A stretch of 6,994 bases of DNA from contig JAGXLK010000115.1 of the NCBI GenBank assembly GCA_018334735.1, positions 1 to 6,994 on the forward strand, in the 5' to 3' direction. The notes under the pieces were generated by a model that ran no database searches, had not been told where the DNA came from, and saw only the letters and a program-made list of their open reading frames with translations. Origin of the DNA: Planctomycetota bacterium. GTDB lineage: Bacteria; Planctomycetota; Brocadiia; SM23-32. The position numbers and the translations under genes are program-made. This document shows positions 1 to 5,446 of the stretch, in pieces. The number at the start of each line of letters is the position of its first letter. Position 1 is the stretch's first letter.

Positions 1-128
1 CCTGCGAAAAATCAGACGGTTGGTATACGCGACGAAGCGCTTTTATGCAAACGGGGCGCTGACACTTTGCCTGCGTCAAGGATGCCCGAGGCGCATAAAT
101 CCCGCTTGTCGATCGCATATCCTGAAGA

Positions 129-263
129 CTCGAGTTCAGCTGAGCCCGCCAGCGGCGGGCGAAACTGGACTTGAGGCGGACAAATGCCGGAAAATGCCAG
201 CACGCCTGGAATCTCCAGGAAAATCGACCGCGTGCTGAACTCCAGCCTCCGGCTGAAGTCCAG
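129..263. repeat. Pair of related hairpins in opposite orientation
   Basis: The left hairpin spans 129-175. It has a perfect 7-bp GC core (gcccgcc 144-150, loop agc, ggcgggc 154-160) and an outer stem pairing 129-139 with 165-175, containing two G-T (wobble) positions. The right hairpin spans 235-263: ctgaactccagcc (235-247), loop tcc, ggctgaagtccag (251-263), with two A-C mismatches in the stem. The arms are mutually reverse-complementary: gagttcag (132-139) matches ctgaactc (235-242), and actggactt (164-172) matches aagtccagt (256-264). The two hairpins therefore look like inverted copies of one palindromic unit. A small perfect hairpin, cctgga-atc-tccagg (205-219), lies between them. They resemble REP-type intergenic repeats. 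Family identity is unknown. Confidence 0.6.
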
Positions 264-423
264 TCCGCTCGCGGGTCCGCCCGCTTACAAATCCGCCGGG
301 GGCTGATATGTGCCGGGCCCCTGGCCCTCAGAATCGGTTTCCAGGCAGTCCTGTCATTACAATACGTCATGTGGCGAGTACGTTTTTTGGCCTTCTGCCA
401 TACCGTGAGCCAAAACCCATGTG

Positions 424-494
424 GCACAGGCTCTCCAGCCTGTGCACCGGGTCCGTCAGACCCGGATTCGTTGTCGTTTGCTGCGCAACGGAAT
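424..494. repeat. Run of adjacent palindromic hairpins
   Basis: Three hairpins sit almost end to end. The first has a perfect 9-bp stem, gcacaggct (424-432) with agcctgtgc (437-445) around a 4-base loop. The second, one base later, has a perfect 7-bp stem, ccgggtc (447-453) with gacccgg (459-465) around a 5-base loop. The third is weaker: cgttg (469-473) with caacg (486-490), with further near-pairing outside. None is followed by a T tract, so they are not standard intrinsic terminators. No gene ends just upstream on either strand. I read them as intergenic palindromic repeats of REP type. A stable structure in RNA is possible if the region is transcribed. Confidence 0.55.
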
Positions 495-555
495 ATCCTG
501 CGTGGCGGACAATTGTATCAGCACCGTTTCGTACATGAACCCCGCCGGCGAAGCC

Positions 556-676
556 GCCTCTGGAGTGCGGTGGCTCGCCACCGCTTTGTCGTTTTCGCCG
601 TTTGACGTTGCGGCTTTCGAGTGCGGCGACCGCGACCCGGGCCCACTGCAGCCCAAAGCATGAAGACTGCCTCCAA
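556..676. repeat. Palindromic block with 'gagtgcgg' direct repeats
   Basis: The sequence gagtgcgg occurs at 563-570 and again at 619-626. The first copy runs into a near-perfect palindrome, gcggtgg (567-573), ctcg, ccaccgc (578-584). The second runs into a shorter one, gcgg-cga-ccgc (623-633). From memory, 'ggagtgcggtggc...gccaccgc' blocks recur between genes in some PVC and Hydrogenedentota-type genomes. I cannot check that here. The outer limits given are approximate. The block is non-coding in every frame as far as I can judge. Confidence 0.45.
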
Positions 677-721
677 GATGTTTTAGCTCGACAGCGAAAA
701 ACCGACCGTTGCAAGTTCTCA

Positions 722-752
722 TGCATCACACTCGCCGATCGTTTATGATGCA
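722..752. promoter_or_regulatory. Possible operator/-10 region upstream of the sialidase-like gene
   Basis: An exact 7-bp inverted repeat, tgcatca (722-728) and tgatgca (746-752), has arms about 24 bp apart centre to centre, close to two helical turns. The right arm overlaps TATGAT (744-749), a 5/6 match to the sigma70 -10 box, located 68 bp before the start at 817. No good -35 hexamer lies 16-18 bp upstream, so either an activator would be needed or this is chance. Confidence 0.2.
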
Positions 753-816
753 AGGTTCAAATAGTGTGCCGGCATTCTGCGAAAACCGATTTAGTCCGTT
801 TTGAAGGGCATGCGAG

Positions 817-2664
817 ATGAAAGAAGATCTTCGCCATATTGAGAATGGATTTGAGATTCCCAGTGAAGGATACTGCGACCAGCCGTACGTCGTACAAAAC
901 GACAACGGATCGTGGACCTGCCTCATGACGACCGGCCGGGGACACGAGGGAGATACGGGGCAGCATGTTGTATCGGTCATCACTTCGGATCACGGTCGGA
1001 ACTGGGAAGGACCATTCGATATCGAATCCGCCGGCGGGCCCGAGGCTTCATGGGTTATGCCCCTACGGATCCCGGAAACCGGGCGTATTTATGCCTTCTA
1101 TACCTACAACAAAGAAAACCGTCGGGAAGTTAAAAACGTCAACGGCGACACCATATCGCGAGTCGATTCCTTCGGGGTCTACGCCTACAAATACAGCGAC
1201 GACCGGGGCCGCACGTGGTCGGAGGAACGGTACGAGATTCCGATGCGGAAATTCGAGACGGACCGCGAGAATGTTTACGGCGGCGATGTCATGTTCTTCT
1301 GGGGCGTAGGGAAACCTTTCCTCCACCACGGAGCTGCCTATGTTTGTGCCAGCAAAGTGGGAGGGTTCGGGACGGGGTTTTTTGTCCAGAACGAGGGCGT
1401 GTTGTTCCGCAGCCCTAATATTCTGACCGAACTCGATCCGTCGAAACATGAGTGGGAGACTCTGCCGGAAGGTGACGTGGGCCTGCGCACGCCCGAAGGC
1501 GGCGGTCCGATCGCGGGTGAGTTCAATGCCACCCCGATGAACGACGGATCGCTCTATGGCACCTACCGCACGATCGACGGTTTTGCCTGCCACGCTTACA
1601 GCCGGAACGATGGGCGCACCTGGGAGCGGGACTGGATGCGATATGCGCCCGGCGGACGGCGGGTCAAGAACCCGCGGTCCGCGAATTTCGTGCGGCGGTT
1701 TTTCAACGGGAAATATATCTACTGGTTCTGTTTCCACGGTGGCGAGAAACTGGGCAATACCCAGGGCGTCGAGAGCTGGAAAGGATACGCCCACCGCAAC
1801 CCGATCTGGATGTGTGGCGGGGTTGAAAAAGACGGCTACATCTACTGGTCACAACCGGAGCTAATTCTATACGATGATAAGATCGGCAACCGGATGAGCT
1901 ATCCCGATTTTATTGAAGAAAATGGGCGGTATTTCTTCACCGAAACCCAGAAAAGCACAGCCCGGGTGCATGAGCTCGATCCGGGACTCCTGGAGGGCAT
2001 GTGGCGCCAGGGTGAGGACCGGGAGGTGGTCCGCGAGGGACTCGTGCTGGAACACGAAGACGGCTCCGGGACTGTCAAGATGCCCGATCTGCCCATGATC
2101 CACAACCGCGGCACCGGATACCTCGATCCGGAGACCGGCGCGACGCACGAGGAAGAAGGCCGTCAGGTTGTGCTCGATCGTGGAGGGGTTACCCTCGACT
2201 GCCGGGTGAAATTCGAAGATCTGACGCCGTGGCAGGTGCTTTTTGACAGCCGCGACGAGGAAGGGCGCGGGATGTTGCTTCAATTGACGGATCGTGAGAC
2301 GCTGGAGCTGACCATTTGCGGGCGTCTCTACGACGAACCGGGGGCGCGCTGGGGAAACGGGCTTGCGCGCTGTTCCTGGGATTGCGATCCTGGCCTGCTG
2401 GAAACCGGTCGCGAACATCAGATTGCTTTCATCGTCGACGGCGGCCCGAAATTGATCAGCGTGATGGTCGACGGGGTGCTCTGTGATGGCGGGCGGGAAA
2501 GACAATTCGGCTGGGGACGTTTTCACCCCTGCCTGAAAGAAGTTAACGGCGCAGCCGAAGCACAAATGGCCCCGGATCTCAACGGCGAAGTGCTCTTCCT
2601 GCGGATTTACGATCGGTATTTACGCACCAGCGAGGCCTTAAGCAATTACAACGCTGAAGGCTAA
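817..2664 (+). CDS. Sialidase-like BNR-repeat protein with C-terminal LamG-like domain
   Basis: This is a 615-residue protein of the sialidase/BNR beta-propeller superfamily. Three Asp-boxes (S/T-x-D-x-G-x-T/N-W type) are visible: TSDHGRNW (56-63), SDDRGRTW (127-134) and SRNDGRTW (262-269, with Asn in place of the usual Asp). The propeller probably covers about residues 10-390. Residues about 450-612 look like a concanavalin/laminin-G-like sandwich, ending in the typical 'LRIYDRYLRTSEALSNY' (595-611). Such proteins are usually glycan-active enzymes or glycan-binding proteins, but I cannot place the arginine triad or the acid/base, Tyr and Glu residues of true sialidases, so enzyme activity is unproven. 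No signal peptide or membrane helix follows the start, which is unusual for this type and suggests a cytoplasmic protein unless the start is wrong. A ribosome-binding-like gaaggg (803-808) precedes the ATG by 8 bases. The gene stands alone and ends facing the minus-strand genes. Confidence 0.85.
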   Translation: MKEDLRHIENGFEIPSEGYCDQPYVVQNDNGSWTCLMTTGRGHEGDTGQHVVSVITSDHGRNWEGPFDIESAGGPEASWVMPLRIPETGRIYAFYTYNKENRREVKNVNGDTISRVDSFGVYAYKYSDDRGRTWSEERYEIPMRKFETDRENVYGGDVMFFWGVGKPFLHHGAAYVCASKVGGFGTGFFVQNEGVLFRSPNILTELDPSKHEWETLPEGDVGLRTPEGGGPIAGEFNATPMNDGSLYGTYRTIDGFACHAYSRNDGRTWERDWMRYAPGGRRVKNPRSANFVRRFFNGKYIYWFCFHGGEKLGNTQGVESWKGYAHRNPIWMCGGVEKDGYIYWSQPELILYDDKIGNRMSYPDFIEENGRYFFTETQKSTARVHELDPGLLEGMWRQGEDREVVREGLVLEHEDGSGTVKMPDLPMIHNRGTGYLDPETGATHEEEGRQVVLDRGGVTLDCRVKFEDLTPWQVLFDSRDEEGRGMLLQLTDRETLELTICGRLYDEPGARWGNGLARCSWDCDPGLLETGREHQIAFIVDGGPKLISVMVDGVLCDGGRERQFGWGRFHPCLKEVNGAAEAQMAPDLNGEVLFLRIYDRYLRTSEALSNYNAEG

Positions 2665-2676
2665 CGGCGCACTTCC

Positions 2677-2721
2677 GGATTGCCGCGACGCTCCGCCGAG
2701 CGCGACGCCTCGCAATGACAG
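2677..2721. repeat. REP-like imperfect palindrome after the sialidase-like gene
   Basis: Starting 12 bases past the stop codon, the stretch opens with ggattgccgcgacgctc and closes with gagcgcgacgcctcgcaatgac, so the two halves are imperfectly reverse-complementary. The pattern (ggattgcc...gcaatgac) resembles dispersed intergenic palindromes of the 'attgcgag...caatcc' type seen in many bacteria. That comparison is from memory. It could fold at the 3' end of the mRNA and slow exonuclease decay, but no T tract follows, so it is not a classic terminator. Confidence 0.45.
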
Positions 2722-2741
2722 GTAAGCGCAAATGCCCGGGC

Positions 2742-2907
2742 TAGGCTCTGTCTGAGAATGCGGTCGTCGGACCGAGAGCGAGCGAATTTGCGGATGGCGC
2801 GGACGCCGAAGCAGGCCTATCCAGTGGAGATAAGCCGATACAGGCGGACAAAGCCAGCCGGAAATGCAGCCGGTCGAATCCAGATCCGTATTTTCAGACA
2901 GAGCCTA
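2742..2907. mobile_element. MITE-like element with 18-bp terminal inverted repeats
   Basis: The ends taggctctgtctgagaat (2742-2759) and attttcagacagagccta (2890-2907) are reverse complements at 17 of 18 positions. They bound a 166-bp element with no protein-coding content that I recognise. Both ends carry TA, which would fit a TA target-site duplication as made by IS630/Tc1-mariner-type transposases, or TA may simply belong to the repeat. The interior holds a small perfect hairpin (cggtc 2761-2765, gaccg 2770-2774) and a direct cagccgg repeat, and resembles no transposase in any frame. A non-autonomous miniature element mobilised from elsewhere in the genome is the best reading. The right end sits 13 bases beyond the stop codon of the 67-residue minus-strand gene, so neither neighbouring gene is broken. 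Confidence 0.65.
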
Positions 2908-2920
2908 AACCCAGATGCCA

Positions 2921-3124
2921 TCATCCCAGCTCGCTATCGCTCTGGACGAGATCGTCCACTGTCAATGCGATATTGATGGCCATTTTAATGGATTTTTTCA
3001 TCATTTCGCTTTGGTTTTCTTCGTTCACCTCGCCCGCCGCGATGTATCCGGCCAAAATGTCGCAAGCTCCCCGCACCAGGGCGGCTTCGCTCGGTTCGAG
3101 TTGTACGTATGCCTTATCAGCCAT
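2921..3124 (-). CDS. Small helical protein of unknown function (67 aa)
   Basis: I do not recognise this protein. It is acidic overall, with no membrane segment, signal peptide or Cys/His metal motif. Two amphipathic helices are likely, about residues 11-31 (PSEAALVRGACDILAGYIAA) and 34-62, with a basic patch KKSIKM near 43-48. That it is a real gene is supported by an excellent Shine-Dalgarno sequence, AAGGAGG on the minus strand (complement of 3131-3137), six bases before the ATG, and by a plausible own promoter just upstream. The protein-like composition also contrasts with the surrounding shadow frames. It lies 90 bp downstream of the 143-residue gene on the same strand, and its end abuts the MITE-like element. 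It could be a small regulator, an adaptor or a subunit-binding protein. Nothing in the sequence decides between these. Confidence 0.75.
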   Translation of the reverse strand: MADKAYVQLEPSEAALVRGACDILAGYIAAGEVNEENQSEMMKKSIKMAINIALTVDDLVQSDSELG

Positions 3125-3130
3125 AATGAC

Positions 3131-3137
3131 CCTCCTT
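3131..3137 (-). promoter_or_regulatory. Strong ribosome binding site of the 67-aa gene
   Basis: AAGGAGG on the minus strand, followed by one more G, lies six bases upstream of the ATG. This near-perfect anti-16S match is the main reason for accepting this small reading frame and for fixing its start. Confidence 0.75.
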
Positions 3138-3160
3138 TTTTGGAAATGTTGCCGATTCCA

Positions 3161-3189
3161 AAGTTAAGGCTTCAACCGCTTGCCGTCAA
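3161..3189 (-). promoter_or_regulatory. Candidate sigma70 promoter for the 67-aa gene
   Basis: Read on the minus strand, TTGACG (complement of 3184-3189, 5/6 to consensus) is followed after exactly 17 bases by TAACTT (complement of 3161-3166, 3/6 but keeping the key T, A and final T). Transcription would start near 3154, giving a leader of about 30 bases that contains the strong ribosome binding site. A 6-bp inverted repeat, ttggaa (3140-3145) and ttccaa (3156-3161), lies across the expected start point and might be an operator. Confidence 0.3.
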
Positions 3190-3214
3190 ATCCTTCGGTC
3201 GAATAGATGTCTTT

Positions 3215-3646
3215 TCAACTGACCTTAACCCGGATGGGACTGGTCCACGCGAACGGGCCTTCAGCGCGGGCGAGATTGTGCGGGTAGGGGCCGTCCGTGG
3301 CGAAAGGACGATTAAAATCAAAGCCATGATGTACGGCGTTGAATGATGGATCGCCTTCCAGTTTCACGCGGGCAAAATAAAAATGCTGGCCCGGCCCCGC
3401 GGCATCGTCATCGAAACGGATATTAAGATCTTGCGCCGGTTCTTCGAGGTGGCGAATCGATTCGCCGTCCCGGATGATATCGAGAAAATCGTTCTTTTCA
3501 TCTTGCGGTTCCAGTCGAGCGTGGACAATACGCCACTCATTCTGGCACCATTGATTCCATACGAGATGGACCTGGCCGTTGGAATCGACGCTGATGGTCG
3601 GGCGGTGGGGTTGAGCAGGACGATCCAATTCCCGCACGGCGGTCAC
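3215..3646 (-). CDS. BNR-like/C-terminal fragment protein, possibly a remnant
   Basis: This 143-residue frame begins with a segment resembling a BNR-like blade (RPTISVDSNGQVHLVW, 15-30). It ends with HFYFARV (88-94) and AWTSPIRV (133-140), a pattern I associate with the C-terminal end of large secreted BNR or DUF3604/PHP-type proteins ('yYvRv...AWsSPIwV'). That resemblance is from memory. Such proteins are several hundred residues long, so this looks like only the last part. The start shown is GTG at 3646 and a second GTG at 3637 is equally possible. An aaggg lies just upstream, close to the first and better spaced for the second. The same frame stays open back to 3742 before a stop, without an ATG, GTG or TTG start in that stretch, and there is no signal peptide. 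It may be a short genuine protein or the surviving tail of a deleted gene. Confidence 0.55.
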   Translation of the reverse strand: MTAVRELDRPAQPHRPTISVDSNGQVHLVWNQWCQNEWRIVHARLEPQDEKNDFLDIIRDGESIRHLEEPAQDLNIRFDDDAAGPGQHFYFARVKLEGDPSFNAVHHGFDFNRPFATDGPYPHNLARAEGPFAWTSPIRVKVS

Positions 3647-3674
3647 GCCCTTGTGGGTCGGTGAGGAGTTCTGT

Positions 3675-3703
3675 TTGACAGGCCGGATACCCCCTCGTAG
3701 AAT
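3675..3703 (+). promoter_or_regulatory. Near-consensus sigma70 promoter of the kinase operon
   Basis: TTGACA (3675-3680, exact) is separated by exactly 17 bases from TAGAAT (3698-3703, 5/6 to TATAAT). It faces the kinase gene. Transcription would begin near 3710, leaving a leader of about 88 bases before the ATG at 3798. This is the clearest promoter in the window and suggests steady housekeeping-sigma expression of the four-gene run downstream. Confidence 0.65.
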
Positions 3704-3797
3704 CCTGGCGGCCTGAAGCGTGCCTGACAGCGGGCGTGCTGATTATTCGAACATCGCATGAAAAAGACGTCTGTGGTTCTGTTACAGGGGAGCGAAG

Positions 3798-5402
3798 ATG
3801 CCCAGAGTGCATCTGAGGATTGACGGCGAAGTAGAGGATGAGGCGGAATTCGACACCAAGTTGGTCGTCGGCCGATCAAGCGACAGTGACCTGAGGATCC
3901 CTCGGGACTGGGTTTCTCGGCAGCATGTCAGTATTTTTGAGAAGGATGGGGAATACTTCGTTCAAGATCTTGATACCCGAAACGGGACCTGCGTCAATGG
4001 TTGTGAGATAACCAGGGTCAAGCTTCACCACGGGGATATGATTGAAATCGGTCCGTGCGAGTTAACTTTTGAATTAGACGAAGATTTTTTCTCGCGAGGT
4101 GGGCTGGACGATTACGATGCCAATACGACGATATCGGGTACCGTGAATATGTCGGAAATGGCTGTTGGGCTGGCCGAGGAGAGCACCCCGCATATCGTTG
4201 AGAACCTGAGGACCCGCCTGGAAGCCCTGCGTGAGATGAGTGAGACGGCCTGTGGTGAACTCGAGATGGAGCCCCTGCTCCGGCGCATAATGCGACGGTT
4301 GCTTGAGGTTTATCCCCAGGCCGAGCACGTGCATTCGTTGCTGTTCGACCTGGATGAAGACGAGGACGATCTTCGGCTGACACTTGCCCGTTCGAAAAGG
4401 TCCGACGAGGACAGCGGCATGTCGCGCACTTTGCTCCGCATTGCAACGGAAGAGCTTCAAGCTGTGCTTGCCAGTGATGTCCTGACGGACCAGCGCCTGG
4501 AACCAGCGATGAGTCTCCATGATGCGGGTCTGCGCTCGGTGATGTGTTGTCCGCTGATTGTGCGAGATAAATTGCTCGGCGCGATTCAGGTTGACACTTC
4601 TGACGCATCGCGGAAGTTTACGATGGACGATCTGGAATTGCTCGCCACCGCGTGTGGTCAGGTGGCGATAGCGGCGGAGAATGCCCGTCTCTACCGCCGC
4701 GCCGTTCAACGGGAACGGCTGGCGGCTATCGGTCAGGCGGTTTCGGGCGTGGCCCATTGCATTAAGAACGTGCTGAACTGCGCGAAAGGCGGGGCCTATA
4801 TCCTTGAGCTCGGTCTCAAGAAAGATGACGACGAGAAAATCGCCAAAGGATGGGACATAGTCCAACGGAACACGGACTTTATGACCGATCTCGTACGGGA
4901 TATGTTGACGTATTGCCGCAAGGAACGGGGCGAGCGAGAACCGACTGATTTGTCCGAAGTGATGCGTGGCCTGCTGGAAATGGTCCAGGATTCCGCCGAA
5001 CAGGAAGACGTTACTATCTCCCTGGAGTTCGACGATCAAATTCCTGAGTTGATGCTTAATGCCGTCAATATAAAAAGGGCTGTTCTCAATCTTGTAACTA
5101 ACGCCATCGAAGCATGTTCTGAGGGAGGGAATGTTGGGATTGCAGTGAAGCTGCAAGAAGGTCAAGAGATTGTCATACTTGTGAAAGACGACGGATCGGG
5201 CATTCCTGAGGATGTGCAGAAACGCCTGTTTGAACCATTTTTTACGACGAAGGGGAGCCGTGGCACCGGACTGGGGTTGCCGCTTGTGAAGAAAGTTATT
5301 GAGGAACACGATGGCCGGGTGAAAGTGGAATCCGAAAGCGGGATCGGCACCAGTTTCCAACTCACCTTGCCCGTAACGGCTGCAAATCAAGACGAGACGT
5401 GA
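3798..5402 (+). CDS. FHA-GAF sensor histidine kinase
   Basis: This 534-residue soluble sensor kinase has three parts. Residues about 1-95 are a forkhead-associated domain, with GRSSDSDLRI (25-34), SRQHVSI (40-46) and DTRNGTCVNG (59-68) supplying the conserved Gly-Arg-Ser, Ser-x-x-His and Asn-Gly residues that read phosphothreonine. Residues about 140-300 are a GAF domain, including CCPLIVRDKLLGAIQVD (250-266). Residues about 305-528 are the kinase core. The H-box is SGVAHCIKNVLN with His320 as likely phosphoacceptor. The N-box is NLVTNAIEA (431-439), G1 is DDGSGIP (464-470), the F-box is FEPFF (478-482) and G2 is GTGLGL (489-494). There are no membrane helices, so it senses an intracellular signal and may take input from Ser/Thr kinases through FHA. 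A ggggag (3787-3792) lies five bases before the ATG. The response regulator 44 bp downstream is its probable partner. Confidence 0.95.
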   Translation: MPRVHLRIDGEVEDEAEFDTKLVVGRSSDSDLRIPRDWVSRQHVSIFEKDGEYFVQDLDTRNGTCVNGCEITRVKLHHGDMIEIGPCELTFELDEDFFSRGGLDDYDANTTISGTVNMSEMAVGLAEESTPHIVENLRTRLEALREMSETACGELEMEPLLRRIMRRLLEVYPQAEHVHSLLFDLDEDEDDLRLTLARSKRSDEDSGMSRTLLRIATEELQAVLASDVLTDQRLEPAMSLHDAGLRSVMCCPLIVRDKLLGAIQVDTSDASRKFTMDDLELLATACGQVAIAAENARLYRRAVQRERLAAIGQAVSGVAHCIKNVLNCAKGGAYILELGLKKDDDEKIAKGWDIVQRNTDFMTDLVRDMLTYCRKERGEREPTDLSEVMRGLLEMVQDSAEQEDVTISLEFDDQIPELMLNAVNIKRAVLNLVTNAIEACSEGGNVGIAVKLQEGQEIVILVKDDGSGIPEDVQKRLFEPFFTTKGSRGTGLGLPLVKKVIEEHDGRVKVESESGIGTSFQLTLPVTAANQDET

Positions 5403-5434
5403 CAAGAACGGGCCTTGAGCCCGGATTTACGCTG

Positions 5435-5441
5435 AAAGGAG
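5435..5441 (+). promoter_or_regulatory. Ribosome binding site fixing the receiver start
   Basis: aaaggag lies five bases before the ATG at 5447. It decides against the upstream in-frame GTG at 5399. Confidence 0.7.
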
Positions 5442-5446
5442 CGATA

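Larger units (their letters stand above)
1..816. other. Gene-free, hairpin-rich intergenic region
   Basis: No reading frame here looks like a real protein. The short frames are rich in Arg, Pro, Ser and Cys, show no domain motif and lack convincing ribosome binding sites. The stretch instead holds several palindromic elements, listed separately: a twin hairpin pair (129-263) with a small perfect hairpin inside it (205-219), adjacent hairpins (424-494) and a GC-rich palindromic block (about 556-676). Bases 1-120 and about 300-420 show nothing I can name. The last 100 bases before the gene at 817 contain a TATGAT hexamer (744-749) that could be a -10 box, but no good -35 sits at the right distance. 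A 7-bp inverted repeat (722-728 and 746-752) overlaps it. Confidence 0.7.

Noticed and set aside
424..465. Intrinsic terminator
   Set aside because: Stable stems but no T tract on either strand and no gene ending upstream.
121..700. CRISPR array
   Set aside because: Repeats are palindromic, differ from each other and are irregularly spaced. There are no identical direct repeats with spacers and no cas genes.
20..753. Several short frames in the first 800 bases
   Set aside because: Unlikely composition, palindrome-derived sequence, mutually overlapping, and without plausible translation starts.
1066..1074. LRIP (residues 83-86 of the sialidase-like protein) as the sialidase RIP motif
   Set aside because: It lies after the first Asp-box rather than before it and is followed by ETGRIYAFY, a normal propeller strand, so it is probably coincidental.
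1063..2565. Two long minus-strand frames (243 and 232 residues) opposite the sialidase-like gene
   Set aside because: No recognisable domains or ribosome binding sites, and they lie wholly within a well-supported plus-strand gene.
2915..3346. 143-residue plus-strand frame across the two minus-strand genes
   Set aside because: No motif. It overlaps a minus-strand gene with a very strong ribosome binding site and is read as a shadow.
4074..5405. 443-residue open frame on the minus strand opposite the histidine kinase
   Set aside because: The plus strand carries a complete FHA-GAF-kinase with all motifs. The minus translation is His/Arg/Gln-rich, shows no family motif and is a codon-bias shadow.
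5399..5446. Upstream GTG start for the response regulator, overlapping the kinase stop
   Set aside because: It adds 16 non-conserved residues. The ATG at 5447 has a good ribosome binding site and matches the receiver fold start.
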